A stretch of DNA of 64,000 nt. Source: Ottelia alismoides. Taxonomy: Eukaryota; Streptophyta; Magnoliopsida; Alismatales; Hydrocharitaceae. The stretch's first letter is position 1. The number at the start of each line of letters is the position of its first letter. Positions 32,346 to 44,300 of the stretch are shown one piece after another. Made by a program: the position numbers and the translations under genes. The notes beneath the pieces are model-generated. The model did not search any database. It saw only the letters and a program-made list of their open reading frames with translations, and was not told the DNA's origin. The stretch lies in NCBI GenBank assembly GCA_037367405.1, contig JAZKJV010007240.1, positions 558,001-622,000 of the forward strand, given 5' to 3'.

Positions 32346-32831
32346 GGTACTTTCTTTGCAACAAGATAGTTCACAAATGTCAGCGTACCACGGGAGTGAG
32401 GCGATAGCAAGGATTGCCTCATCTGGGAAGGTCTCTGAAATGGGATGAGTCTGCTCAGATTCCTCAAGATTTTCCAATGGGGAGAAATAATCCACCACCA
32501 CATTCTTGACTCCAGGTTTATCCTTAATCTCAATGTCAAACTCCTGGAGTAGAAGGATCCATCTAGTCAGTCTCGCTTTGGCATCCTTCTTTGCCATGAG
32601 GTACCTGATGGTTGTATGATCAGTAAAGTTAGTCACTTTGGATCCAATAGTATATGATCAAAATTTGTCCAAGGCAAATACTACGGCTAGCATCTCTTTC
32701 TCCATGACGGTGTAGTTCCGCTACAAGTCATCCAATGTATGGATAGCGTAGCGAATGGCAAATGGTATTCCATCCCTGCTCTGTCCTAGCACGACCCCTA
32801 CGGCAACATCGGAGGCATCCGTCATGATCTC
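32346..32831 (-). pseudogene. Copy C: RNase H remnant
   Basis: RNase H between FEIMTDAS (near 32831) and the KNVV-DYFS block (near 32480). The frame at 32636-32319 reads [19 protein letters not shown] then [20 protein letters not shown]. The first Asp and the YTDH-type Asp (here FTDH) are retained. A stop at about 32720 splits the domain, and ADHLS reads VDYFS. Confidence 0.88.
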
Positions 32832-33750
32832 GAACGAGAGAGACCAATTAGGCGGCTGAAGGACAAGAGCTTCAACAACTAGGCTTTTGAGAGTCTCAAA
32901 TGACGCAAGACACTTATCATCAACAATGAACTCGGTGTCTTTTGTCAGCAAATCAGTCAACTGTCAGGCAATCATATTGAAATCATGAATGACCCGTCGG
33001 TAGAAACCGACATGCCCCAGAGTAGACCATAACTATCGCAGGTTGGACGGTGGATTGAGTTTCCCGATGATATCCACCTTGGCCGGATCAACCTCCAAGC
33101 CCTTGTTGGAGATGATATGACCAAGCATCGTCCCTTCAGTCACCATGAAGTGACTCCTCTCCCAGGATAAAACAAGATGAACCTCAATGCAGCATTGAAG
33201 GATGCGGTCTAGGAAGTCAAGACAAGCATCAAACCCATCACCATAGATCGAAAAGTCATCCATGAAGGCCTCTAAACATTTACCCACCATGTCCGAGAAA
33301 ATGGCGAACATGCACCTTTGGAATGTCGCTGGGGTGTTACATAGACCAAAGGGCATCCATCTGAAAGCATAAGTCCCAAACAGACAAGTGAATGTCGTCT
33401 TGTCTTGGTCTTCGGGCGCAATGGCCACCTGATTGTAGACGAAGTACCCGTCAAAAAGCTGTAGTGACTCTTCCAAACTAGGCTCTCTATAATCTGAAAG
33501 GCAGCGGGAAATGATCCTTCTTGGTGGCCTGATTCAATCATCTGTAATCCACATAGACCCTCCAAGAAGTGGGTACCCAGGTAGCTATCTCCTCTCCAGA
33601 CTCACTCACAACTGTTGTGATGCCCGTCTTCATGGGAACCACATGTAATGGACTAACCTACTTGGAGTCAGAGATGGGGTAGATAAAATCAGCGCTCCAC
33701 CATTTCGATATTTCCTTCACGACTACCTCTTGAAGATTCGGGTTCAGCTG
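32832..33750 (-). pseudogene. Copy C: reverse transcriptase remnant
   Basis: The 147-codon frame 33476-33033 carries the palm: NQVAIAPEDQDKTTFTC, MPFGLCNTPATFQRC and FMDDFSIYGD, with both catalytic aspartates present. The 79-codon frame 32960-32721 has the connection. Fingers are in other frames to about 33750. Breaks include frame changes near 33480 and 33030. In sense it is preceded by the 33751-34014 frame, which holds LKYRFLAGEHEMYPVVISA and AIGWSVADL. Confidence 0.9.
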
Positions 33751-34494
33751 TCACTGGAACTCACACGATGGCTTAGCGTCCTCTTCGAGAAAGACATGGT
33801 GGGAGCACATGGCCAGACTTATCCTCTGGAGATCAGCTACGCTCCATCCTATTGCCTTGCGGTTCTTTTCAAGATTCTTCATCAAACAAAATTCTTGCTC
33901 CCCAGTTAAATTTGCTGAGATAACGACTGGGTACATCTCATGCTCACCCGCAAGGAATCTATACTTCAGGGACTGCGGCAAAGGCTTTAGTTCTGGACAA
34001 CTGGAAGCTGGCAAATCTGGATTATGAAATGTATGAGTGAATGCGGACAGATCTACATGTGAGAATTCTCACTAATTATGAATATCTAGAAAAGCTGGCC
34101 CTGCTGGTGTATTTGTAATCTGTGCCGGCCCAGTCTCCACTCTATCTATTGGCTCTGTTGGAATTAGACAAGTAACATCTCATCAAATTCGGGCCAATCT
34201 ATGTTTGAATCCGAGGGATCTGAATCTGAATCACAAGAAATGTACTCTACCTCAATGTCTTGAACACGATCTTCAGCCTCAAATGTGTCCTCTGCCAAGA
34301 GTGTGCTCTCTAAACTCTCATCTGCTGGGATATGTGAATCTGAAGTATCTGAAGGTGAGAGAAGGGCTCATGAAAAGGGGTCAGACCAAGTAGCTTCATC
34401 ATCAGTGATCACAAAGTCGCACTCCTGGTGGACGGTCTCTCTTTACCTCTGTCATCTGCTCTGTATCACTACACTGCTCTGAGCAAGTTGAATC
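33751..34494 (-). pseudogene. Copy C: protease-RT linker and RT N-terminus
   Basis: 33751-34014 (-) reads PELKPLPQSLKYRFLAG, then ENRKAIGWSVADL and SLAMCSHHVFLEEDAKPSCE, the entry into Athila reverse transcriptase. Copy D has the same order (ELKSLPPTLMYAFLAG). The rest, to 34494, is the acidic linker, broken by stops. Confidence 0.82.
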
Positions 34495-35070
34495 TCACAC
34501 TCTGGTCTTGTCGATCATCTCTATTTGTATACTCTCGCACTCAACACGAAAGTATTCCTTTCCACTATCATGGTTTGACACCGCCTTGGCTGTGGCCAAG
34601 AATGGCCGTCCTAGAATGATGGGGGTATCAATCATAGACTCAAGGATACATGACAAAGTCCATGCGGAATTCCAGGCAGTGAATTGTGATGACCACATCC
34701 TTCAACAACCCCTTCGGCCTCTTGAGATCTATTAGCAAATTAAAGGACTGTCCTGCTCTGTCGAAGAGGGACAAGCTCGAATCGGTCGAGCAAGGCTTCC
34801 TGAATAAGGTTGATGGAAGAGTCGCTGTCTAATAGAGTCCGCTCAAATCTTTGCTCATAAATATCGCATCTGACATAGGGAGCTCCTGCATCTGGCCTCT
34901 TGGCTGGCAGACGGTTCTGGATGGCGAAGCAGGTTACACGAGTGAGCACATAGATTTCTGCATTATGATTCATATTCTTCCTGTAGATGGGGGTCTTCTC
35001 TCTCAAGTTCTCCTGGAAGAGAGGGATGTGCTTAAGTGCCTCCTATAGAGTCAGCTGAATCTGAAATCTA
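34495..35070 (-). pseudogene. Copy C: retropepsin remnant
   Basis: Aspartic protease of the Athila polyprotein in two frames. 35006-34740 reads YVRCDIYEQRFERTLLDSDS then SINLIQEALLDRFEL. The active-site D-S/T-G appears as DSD, so the glycine is lost. 34698-34495 reads DTPIILGRPFLATAKAV, the flap-distal C-terminal block. The two parts are out of frame. Not functional. Confidence 0.85.
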
Positions 35071-35917
35071 TCAATCATCTACTTGCTGAACTCTAACTGT
35101 TGTGATTTTGTTTGGATTTTCTATTTTCTTCCCCTTCACCAAGCGAAGTGCCCAAGGGAAGGGGATGGTTGGGCCCTCATCAGATATAGGGCTATGAATG
35201 GGTTCCTGCTGCTGAGAAGGAATAGAATCCATACAAGTATCATCATGCATCACATATGGACTCGAAGATGAAGAACCCTTTCCTTTATTATTTTTTGGTA
35301 TTTTCTATAAAGTCTCGGGGTGCAAAAACTGGAGAAAACACTACTGGAATAGAAGGGGTGGCCGTAGTACCACAAATTGCATCAAGAATTGCGGCATCAG
35401 CACCGCTTTCTAGCTCAGCATCTGGATCTCTGGTGGCATCAGTACCACCTTCTACATCTGGGGAAGCGACAGCCTCACTGTCATCGGTTGGATCAACATT
35501 CTTGGTGGCATCAGTACCATCGTCATCATCATCTTGAGTGGCATCAGCATTGCTATCCTCCACATCAGGCGCTCCTACATCCTCGTGGTGTCGTTGCTCA
35601 GACTAGGTGCTGCCGACTGGCATCATACTGCTTCTAAGTGTAGCAAAGTCAGCATCAAATGTATATGAAGTAATGCCACCCAATAAATCACTAGGAGTGG
35701 TAATCTTTGGGAACTGTACCTGCTCAGATTTTCTTTTTAGGTTATTCGAGTTGGGCTCGATCTGAGCAGGTATGGCGATCGTTCCCTTGATGATATCCCT
35801 CATCTCTTGGCGGAACTCATCCATCTCCCGCCTGAATGTGGCCTACTGGTCGGAAAGTAGGCAGGCTAGATCATCGAGTGATGGGTTCTCATTGGCTGGC
35901 CCATGAGAATCGGACGA
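35071..35917 (-). pseudogene. Copy C: gag C-terminal part (left of D)
   Basis: 35824-35603 (-) reads MDEFRQEMRDIIKGT and PNSNNLKRKSEQVQFPKITT; 35563-35288 (-) is Asp/Ala-rich (DATQDDDDDGTDATK). The low-complexity linker between gag and protease has repeated GTDAT units. At 35917 the frame is cut by element D; the upstream half of gag resumes at 51772. Confidence 0.65.
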
Positions 35918-38849
35918 TGACGAGTCGCTAAATACGATAAATAATTAGGACACGTTGTAATACGTGTACTTAGCGATTCAGTCAGAACCGAGAGAAGATC
36001 TCCGTGAGAGGTCTCGGCTTTAATTTATATCCTGGGCAAGTCCGGGGTCGAACTCAGTGAGGCAAAGGAACAACTTTGGGGATAATTTGAAAATTAAGTT
36101 TTAGATTTCCAATGCGGTTTTTTAGATATTTTTTAATGCAAAAACAAATGCTAATGCAAATACGACTGAATTAAAATTTTAAAAAAACATACAACTTAGC
36201 CAAATTAATTTTAATACGAAACTAATCCAATTTAGCGAAATTATATATTTTTTCTAGAATCCCAATCTAGTGATGAATGCAAAACACGTTTTTTTAGAAC
36301 TTTAGGGTTAAAAAGCAACAATGAAAAATGCACACTTTTTATGGATATTTTCACAATTTGTTACTCAAACAGTAAGCAAAAATGATGAAAATTTTACTGG
36401 AATGAAAACCTGACACGAGGAAGCTACAGTAATATTTTTTTAAATTTTTGACAAATTATGAATTTTTTTAAGAATTTTTTACTAAAATAAGAGTGACAGT
36501 AAGCAAAAAATTTCTAGTAAATCCACAATGTCAAGTTAATCAGAATGCGAATTATCCCAAAAAGATATTTTCTTATAAAATCCAGGAGACTTGAAATTTC
36601 ACAAAAATGATATACGTGGATTTAATTAAAAATCAAATACTAAAATCACTCTATAATTTTTTCAGGCGCAAGACATCTCCACTTTGGATGAAATTTAGGT
36701 AGTTAGTTAATCACATATCAAGGCATCATATATCATTGTTTTGGAATTTTTTGAGCAATAGTCATTGAGATATGAAATTAAGTGCTTAAAATGGGTAAAA
36801 TATGGATAATTTCAGTTAGATAATTTTAATTAATTACTCAAATATCACAAAAATATAATTAAATATTCATGAGGTATAGAACTAGTTGCTCTACATGAAA
36901 ATATTTTTCATTTAAATAAATGACGCAATATTGATGTCCAAATTAATAGACAAAGACAGGGGTATCCGTGCAAACTATAAATGACATAAACAACACAACA
37001 AAAGTACAGGGACTGTTTTGTAAATACAGAAACTATAAATAAATAATTTACAATTTTTACAATAAAAAAATAAATCACCTTCTCTTCTTCTTCCTGGACC
37101 CGATGGGATGAACCCAAAGTGGCGGCGGTGGCGGGTGGATTCACCGCGCGCGAGGGAGGGTGATGAGGGGCGGCAGCGGTGCAGTGGCGCGATGAGGAGA
37201 GTGGCGGCGCCGCCTGGCGCTCGTGCGGAGGACGGTTGGGCTGGGTCGCGCACGTCCGCGCGAGGAAGGAGGGATGGCGGCTCTCGCGCCGCCGCGTAAC
37301 CGCGGACGCGGGCATTGTGCGACGGAGGAGAACGGAGGGGGGTGACGGCGGTGTTGGAGGCCGGCGGCACCCTGCGCCTGATGGTGGTGCAGGGGGGCAG
37401 CGGCCATGGGCTGCTGCTTCCCTGCAATTTTTTTAATTTTCTTTTTTTGATTTTTTTATGTTTTCTGCTGTTATAATTTTTTTGTTTATATTTTTTTGAT
37501 ATTTTTTTAATTTTCTTTAAAGAGAGAGTAAATAATGCGGAAAAAATGCTATGATTAAGGTTGTGAAGATGATGAAATGGAGCTAAGTAGGTGGTAATGT
37601 GAGGTGATTAAAAAATTACGACGATAAAAATAATGACAAGATGAAAATAAAATTACCTACGGTGGAGACGGTCGCCTGTGATGTGCTCGTGAGAGCACGG
37701 TCTTCGCTCAAATCGCCGGTGCGCGATGAGCTCGAGCAGCGCGCGGTTGCGATTGCGATGTTGGCCAAAAAGCCAACGGATCTCACCAAAGAGAGGGCTT
37801 TTGTCGCTCGACCGTAGTTGCGTCACTGTCACCGATTCAACTCTGGAACTAGGCTCTCCTCACATAAAGATGGATCAACTGCAAGTTGAGGAGGATGAGA
37901 TGTATATAAAGAGAATGTAACAAGAGGTTATTAAAGTGATGGAGTTGAATGGGAGGTTGAATTATTAATGGAGTTGAATGGGAAGTTGGAAAAAATGGTG
38001 GAATAATAGAGTTGAATTGGTGGTTATTGTAGAGAATGTAAAATAATTAAATAAATAAAATGAAATAAAGTAGGCTAATTTAAATACAACAAAAAATATA
38101 AAGAATGAAAAAATAGTTGGGAATTTACAAGGGAATACATACAACATGTACAATTTTTGTTTGCTTTTTATTATGTATTTTTTTTATCTTTTTAATAAGA
38201 GATATTTACAGTAAAAAAATACAGTAAAATAGTATAATCAAAATACAATACAACCATGATTTTTTTGTATTTTTAATAATTAGAAAAGATAAAATAAAAA
38301 TATGAAAAAAGAATGAATATATACATGATATACAATGTACATCTAGGTCCCAAAACCCAACTTTTGCAAATGAGATCCGATTTTAATGAAACTACTTCCT
38401 TCGATAGATAATTTTCTAACTTGAACTTTAAAAGTAAGTTTGATGAATTTGGAGTTCATACGTAGCAGGAATTTGGCTTGGAAGTTGGACTTTATGGCTT
38501 TTTTCCTTTGGGATCTAGGAACATTTATTTGAGGTGAAATTTGTTTTGTATTTTTGTATTTTTATATACATTTTTATAAACAAGTTAGAGAAAGAATTTG
38601 CCAAAAAGGAGTTGAAATGAAATTATTAAAAATCCATGAATTTTTGGGCTATTTATAGGTGAAAAACTCCTTTAATTTGTAGCTTTTTAGTGTTAATTTA
38701 TCTTATACAATCTAATATACAATAATTAATGTATTTTATTTACAAGAGTCATTTTGTTAATTTATGGATTTTATAAACATTTATTAGGAATTTTACTCGG
38801 GGATTTTGCTAAGATCAAGATATTAAGATGATGAATCGTGGATTCATCA
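35918..38849 (-). repeat. Copy D 3' LTR
   Basis: Aligns throughout with 48891-51771. Contains the TTCGACCCC box (36045), AT-rich tail (36100-36940), motif array (36951-37025), GC-rich block (37085-37430) and an intact TATA box (38651). The GC block has about 85 bp that the 5' LTR lacks, bounded by the direct repeat AGTGGCGGC, and lacks about 35 bp that the 5' LTR has; replication slippage or deletion between short repeats explains this. Confidence 0.93.
38651..38658 (-). promoter_or_regulatory. TATA box in copy D 3' LTR
   Basis: Sense CTATAAATAGCC, about 190 bp into the LTR. The 5' LTR has CTCTAAATAG at 51571-51580, so the box there is damaged. Confidence 0.55.
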
Positions 38850-38885
38850 CCCACCTATACTTAAACTTTGCTAGTCCTCGAGAAA
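38850..38885 (-). promoter_or_regulatory. Copy D: polypurine tract with upstream stem-loop
   Basis: Sense: TTTCTCGAGGACTAGCAAA (38885-38867), then GTTTAAGTATAGGTGGG to the LTR edge. The stem has one T-C mismatch relative to the other copies, making it the weakest of the five. Confidence 0.78.
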
Positions 38886-40384
38886 ATAGAGAATGAATAA
38901 GTTGAATTAACCCCTGACTGTGCATGTGAATACAAGACTTGAGCCGTTCAAGAACTCTCGGTTTTAGAGATCCTAAAATTCTAAGCTGAACCAAGCTCTA
39001 GTCAAAAGGTATCCAATTTCCCCAATCATCAGACTCTCTTTGTATACATATATATATAAGGGATATGACTTTAAGTGTTGACTGCAGTTATAAGAGTAGA
39101 GTCACAACGTCACCCAAGGTTCCAGTCCAAGAGACTCTCCTAAGGACTCGATCCTCAACACTAGGGAATAAACCATTTCTCGCATCCAATCCACCGTCTC
39201 TTTAGTTGTCAGACTTGAAAGTGTAGATGGAAGGCCAGTTGATGGAGGGCATAGGATTGTGTCATTTCTTCTCTCCCTCTCATTGGAACAAGGATCCTCT
39301 CGAGTGCCTTATTACGCAACACATATTTTTGATGTTGATCAGTGCGTCCGTCAAGAGAAGTTGGAGTTGTCTGCACTTGTTTTCCTAGGAGTACACCGGG
39401 GGTGCCTTTTTTGAGTATCTATTATACCTTCTACACCTAGACTTGTAGCATTTACGATGCAGAACCCTTTTTTGGTGCAAGGCCGACTCCTGGTCCTAAC
39501 AGTGGTGGTCCAAGTGGACACTTTTGAAATGGTTGGGTGCGCTCGCCTTTGGTGGAAGCTCTTTTGATAATTGATTTGTGGAATGAGAGATTTTCTTTGA
39601 CATTTCATTGCTTTATAGTATTTTTTACTAGCTCCACTGCTTTTACCAAGAGTTGGCGCACACTGATCAACATTTTTTTATTTTATCACACCCTGGCACA
39701 TAGGTAAATGTCAAGATATAGTATAAGAACCATGTTCTCATACTGGCTAAAGATGCAGACACTCAAGTTTCATGAAGCCTTCATTGATTTTATCCCATCC
39801 TTGAGCATCATCAAATCAAGTTCAAACTCAAATCCCTCATCCTAGTTCCTCAAGTGAAATTTCAACTCATCTCATCATAACTGCAGCCGTGTATGTGAGG
39901 TGATGATCATATTCTTTAAGGTATAGACTAAGCAGGCAATATAGCACACAAATCTTTCGAACTACGGAAATGTGAATAATTAAGTCCAAGACCCTAATGA
40001 CTAAGGCTAGTTAACTCAAAGTATCAAGACCTCGTAAACCAAGTGTTCATGAACATCACTAGTCTTGTGTGAAAGTGAATTGTGTCAGGGATTAAACCAA
40101 CTTATTAGTTAGTTTTTTTAGTTTTAATTTTTTTTTGTTTTAGAAAGAGTTTCAAAAAGTTTTTTTTACAAACAAAGGCAAAGTAGTTTTTTTAAGAAAA
40201 GTTTTTTTTTCAAGAGTTTTTTTTGAAAAATATAGGTAAATAAGAAAAGACTTTTTTTGTAAAAAAAGTTTTTTTAAAAGAGGATTTTTTTGAAAAGTTT
40301 TTTTAGCAAATAAGGAAAAAGAGTTTTTTATAGAAAAAAGTCTTTTTTGAAAAGGTTTTTTTAAGAGATTTTTTTTGAAAATTT
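38886..40384 (-). repeat. Copy D: 3' noncoding region
   Basis: No protein recognised; 39608-39351 (-) has no known motif. The twin ACACTGGT box of A, B2 and C is not clear here. Positions 40130-40390 are a tract of T-runs alternating with short A-runs (GTTTTTTTnnAAAA), equivalent to the low-complexity tract of A and C. A TA run lies at 39048-39057. Confidence 0.7.
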
Positions 40385-40735
40385 TTTTACCCATCCCATA
40401 ATTATTATATAGTATATACAAAAATACGTGAAAGTACGAGCTATGGGTAAAGTATATATGTAATATATACACACCCCCTATACTTAGCATGTGCTATGTC
40501 CTCAGAGCACAAGAAGCGATAAAAAGACATAGTTCGTGCTAAGCGTAGGATGGCTAAAATAATAAAAAGTATAGAAGTCGATCCGCCCCCCATACTTAGG
40601 ATCTGGTCAGCCTAAGTGTAGAAGAAGAGCAAAAATGGGGCGGACGAGGTCAAGAGGAGAAATGGATGTGTATATACACATGAAGGGCATCAATTCCCCC
40701 TATACTTAAGCTCTTGTCAGCCTAAGTATAGGACA
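40385..40735 (-). repeat. Copy D: post-integrase stem-loop array
   Basis: In + coordinates: ATATAC box 40385-40475; long hairpin 40477-40550 with strong stem CTTAGCACGAACTATGTC in sense; short stem-loops at 40590-40600/40611-40621 and 40699-40710/40720-40732, each next to a C-run on + (G-run in sense). The order is the same as in C and A. Confidence 0.83.
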
Positions 40736-40837
40736 TGAGTGAGTGTGAGAACCGATGTTATCTGGAGAATATACAAAGAAGGGAGAATGTACACGAGCAA
40801 TGAATCTTCTAAGATGCTGGATCTTAATGCTGCATCT

Positions 40838-42811
40838 TCATGAAGAGTAATCTGGTGTATCTGCTCTATGCTCACTCTGCATGATGTTGATGACCTTGAC
40901 TTGGACTAATTGCTCTTTCAAATCAACAAAATGCTTCAGTAGTTGTCCATTCACCACATGAGATTGTGCACCATCTGTGAGATAAGCTATCTCTACACTT
41001 CCATTCGCGTGCACTTTCTTAACAACAAAGGGACTCGTCCACTTAGATTTGAGCTTCCCATGGAACATCTTCAACCTGGCATTGAACAACCATACCTTTT
41101 GTCCAGGGACAAAGTCTTTGCACCTAATGTGATGATCATGCCATCTCTTTACTTTGTCCTTATAAATCAAACTGTTGTCATATGCCCTGTTTCGGATTTC
41201 CACAAGCTCGCTCAAGTTCAAGTCTCGGCAAAGCTTCTCTAGGTGACAACTCCAATTAATTTTCTCAATTGCCCATTCGGATTTATGAATCAATTTTGCG
41301 AGCAAATGGCATGGCTTGCCATAGATCATTCTAAATGGTGAAGTACCCAATGGTGTCTTGTAGGCTGTCCTATAGGCCCACAGAACTTGGTCTAAGAGCT
41401 GCGACCAGTTCTTCCTATCGGGACGAACCAACTTCTGCAAAATACTCTTCACCTCTCTGTTCGAAACTTCTGCCATGCCGTTGGACTGTGGGTGGTAAGG
41501 ACTAGTAACTCTATGCTCAAATCCATAGTCCTTAGCTAAAGATCTCATATCCCGGCTCACGAAGTGGCTACCCCCATCAGATATCAAAACTTTTGGCACC
41601 CCAAACCTAGAAATAGTATGGTCTCTCACAAACTTACAGACAGTCTTGTTGTCTGTGGTTCGGGTTGGGATAGCCTCCACCCACCTAGATAGATAATCAA
41701 CCGCCAACAATATGTACTCATGTCCTTGGCTGTTGGGAAAGGGACCCATAAAATCTATGCCCCATGCATCAAAAACATCATAAATAATCAACGGTTGCAT
41801 GGGTATCTCATCTCTCTGTCCAACTATCCCTCCCATCCTTTGACAGATCGGGCACGACCGTACAAAATCAATAGCATCTCTAAACAAGATCGGCCAATAC
41901 AATCCACATTGAAGTACTTTGTGAGCGGTTCTCTTTCTCGAATGATGTCCTCCAGCCTCAAGTGAATGACAATATGTGAGCACACTCTGGTATTCCTCCT
42001 GAGGAATACACCTTCTCCAAATACAATCCGATCCTTCGAAGAAAAGGTAAGGATCGTCCCAGTGGTATCTCCTCGAATCCGACTTCAGTCGATCAATGCT
42101 GCTCCTAGTCCAACCATGGGGAACCTGCTTGGAGACAAGATAGTTCACCATGTTGGCATACCACAGGAGTGAGTCAATAACACAAATTGACTCATCTGGG
42201 AAGGTCTCTCTAATCCTCTCGTGATAAGGAGAATCCTTAAGTTCAATCCGAGAAAGGTGATCAGCCACAACATTCTTCAATCCAGGTTTATCTTTTATCT
42301 CCAAATCAAATTCTTGGAAGAGTAAAATCCACCTAAGAAGACGCGCCTTCACGTCATTCTTTTCCATTAAATATCGAATAGCTGTGTGATCGGTGTAAAT
42401 TGCCACCTTAGAGCCCAAAATATATGATCTGAACTTCTCGAGGGCCCATACAACAACGAGCATTTCCTTTTCAGTCACTGTATAATTCTTCTGTGTAGGA
42501 TCTAATACTTTGCTCGCGTAGTGGATCGTAAATGGGATCCCCTCTCTCCGTTGTCCTAACACAGCTCCTATAGCAAAATCTGAAGCGTCAGTCATGATCT
42601 CAAAGGGGAGAGACCAATCAGGAGCTTGTATGATAGGAGAGGCACAAATCTTCCACTTCAAGAGCTCAAAGGCCTCCAGACACTTGTGATCCTCAACGAA
42701 CTCTGTGTCTTTCCCTAAGAGCTCAGTCAGTGGGTAGACGATCTTTGAAAAATCTTGAATGAATCTCTTATAGAATCCAACATGCCCTAAGAATGACCGC
42801 ACCGACTTCAC
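40838..42811 (-). CDS. Copy D: RT thumb, RNase H and integrase (657 codons, open)
   Basis: Longest open frame in the window and the 3' part of Athila pol. Residues 1-30 are the RT thumb ([15 protein letters not shown]). RNase H: TDAS with Asp 75, EKEML with Glu 116, YTDH with Asp 141, ADHLS with Asp 184. Integrase: zinc-binding part with His 282/289 and Cys 320/323 (CPIC), catalytic core with Asp 353 (GIDFMGPFP), Asp 412 (ISDGGSHF) and Glu 448 (AEVSNRE). Asp to Glu spacing is 35, the DX35E pattern. A GPF-like module reads WTSPF at 591-595, with Ser for the usual Gly. No chromodomain. The initial Met is only the first in the frame; the domain is normally part of a longer polyprotein cut off by a frameshift just upstream near 42820. 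All catalytic residues are in place. Confidence 0.92.
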   Translation of the reverse strand: MKSVRSFLGHVGFYKRFIQDFSKIVYPLTELLGKDTEFVEDHKCLEAFELLKWKICASPIIQAPDWSLPFEIMTDASDFAIGAVLGQRREGIPFTIHYASKVLDPTQKNYTVTEKEMLVVVWALEKFRSYILGSKVAIYTDHTAIRYLMEKNDVKARLLRWILLFQEFDLEIKDKPGLKNVVADHLSRIELKDSPYHERIRETFPDESICVIDSLLWYANMVNYLVSKQVPHGWTRSSIDRLKSDSRRYHWDDPYLFFEGSDCIWRRCIPQEEYQSVLTYCHSLEAGGHHSRKRTAHKVLQCGLYWPILFRDAIDFVRSCPICQRMGGIVGQRDEIPMQPLIIYDVFDAWGIDFMGPFPNSQGHEYILLAVDYLSRWVEAIPTRTTDNKTVCKFVRDHTISRFGVPKVLISDGGSHFVSRDMRSLAKDYGFEHRVTSPYHPQSNGMAEVSNREVKSILQKLVRPDRKNWSQLLDQVLWAYRTAYKTPLGTSPFRMIYGKPCHLLAKLIHKSEWAIEKINWSCHLEKLCRDLNLSELVEIRNRAYDNSLIYKDKVKRWHDHHIRCKDFVPGQKVWLFNARLKMFHGKLKSKWTSPFVVKKVHANGSVEIAYLTDGAQSHVVNGQLLKHFVDLKEQLVQVKVINIMQSEHRADTPDYSS

Positions 42812-43560
42812 GTTGGTAGGTGGATCGAGTTCTTGATCACCTCCACCTTGGCAGGGTCAACCTCCATTCCCCTTTTGGAGATGACATGCCCCAACACTAG
42901 ACCCTCCGTCACCATAGAGTGACTCTTCTCTCAGGAGAGTACCAGATTCACCTCTCTACACCTCGTGAGGACTTGGTCCAAGTGCGCTAGACATGTATCA
43001 AAAGAATCACCATGGACCGAGAAGTCGTCCATGAACACTTCCAAGAAATATCCCACCATCTTGGCAAATATGGCTATCATGCACCGTTGAAATGTGTCTG
43101 GAGCATTGCAGAGCCCGAATGGCATGCGCCTGAAAGCATAAGTGCTGAATGGACATGTGAATGTGGTCTTTTCCTGATCCTCAGGGTCTATGGCCACCTG
43201 GTTGTAGCCTGAGTACCCATCAAGAAAACAGAAGAACTCTTTCCCAGCGAGTCTTTCTAAGATCTGATCAATAAAAGGCAAGGGAAAGTGATCTTTCTTG
43301 ATTGCGGCATTCAAGCGCCTGTAGTCAATACAGACACGCCACGACGTAGGTACTCGTGTCGCAATCTCTACCCCTCCTCGTTGGTGACCATATGAATTCC
43401 CGACTTCTTCGGGACATCATGAAGCGGGGCCACCCACTTGGAGTCAGAAATAGGGTAGATAAACCCTGCTTTGCACCATTTCTCAATTTCTTTCTTCACT
43501 ACTTCTTGTAGATTGGGGTTAAGTCTCCTTTGGAACTCACAGGAAGGTCTCACATTATCC
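42812..43560 (-). pseudogene. Copy D: reverse transcriptase, split by frameshifts
   Basis: 43314-42931 is open for 127 codons: DHFPLPFIDQILERLAGKE, FLDGYSGYN (Asp 32), MPFGLCNAP, and FMDDFS with Asp 96/97. It stops after NLVLS where the family continues with E-K. A further frame change lies near 42820 (ends KNSIHLPT where PPT is expected) and another near 43370 (NEEG then stop, where VEIATRVPTSWR follows in the next frame). The catalytic motifs are intact, so the enzyme was lost through a few small lesions. Confidence 0.9.
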
Positions 43561-44300
43561 TTAATAAAAATGTGGTGCGAGCAGAGAGCGGGGTTGATGC
43601 CCACGAGATCCGACACTGTCCAGCCTATTGCTTTGCGGTTCCTCTCTGAGACTTCTAACAACCTAGACTCTTGTTCTATAGTCAAGTCTGAGCTAATGAT
43701 GACATGATATCTCTCTTTGGGTCCCGCAAGAAAGGCATACATGAGTGTAGGAGGTAGTGATTTCAATTCTGGTAATGTGGTATCATCAAGCAGATCTGGC
43801 TGAACTGACTCTGAATCTGGTTCCGTGCTGCATGAAGGTGGGTTAAGATGAGTAGTACTCGCCACCAAATCATAAGTATCATGAGTCGAATCGTCAAAAA
43901 TATCCAAACAATCGGTAAAAGCCACGTACGACTCGTCATCTATGTCCCATAATTGTTCCGAAGAGGATGGAACTAACAAATCTGGATGGATCTCTATGTC
44001 ATCATAAGAATAGGTTGATGCATCTCTAGCAAGATCAAACAACACCTGGCAAACTGCATCATGCACTATATCCTCTCCAGATGAAAGGGTCTCGCTCTGT
44101 CCTGAAGGAATCTGTCCCCAATTCCCAACTGTGCTAATCATACTACAATCTGCCTCTGAAGATGTGTACTCTGTGCTACTCTCTGAATCGGGTCGCTGAC
44201 ACTTGGTTTGCTTCATCTCAAGGTTCACTTCTCCGCCTGGAGAATGGAACTTCATCATTCCTGTACCATAATCCAAAGCTGCGCCTGCGGTCCTAATGAA
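43561..44300 (-). pseudogene. Copy D: acidic protease-RT linker (within an open 329-codon frame)
   Basis: Part of the frame 44357-43368. It starts with the protease end (HIILRRPFIRTAGAALDYG) and carries an acidic, Ser/Asp-rich linker (SYDDIEIHPDLLVPSSSEQ, DDESYVAFTDCLDIFDDS). It ends in the RT entry ELKSLPPTLMYAFLAG, NRKAIGWTVSDL and CSHHIFIKDNVRPSCEFQ. Such a linker is usual for Athila; no fold is known to me. The frame is open, but the polyprotein it belonged to is broken at both ends. Confidence 0.8.

Noticed and set aside
36908..37436. Arg/Pro/Ala-rich ORFs in the D LTR GC block, four or more frames.
   Set aside because: Open in many frames at once and disrupted by indels in the partner LTR (49872-50423); a composition effect.
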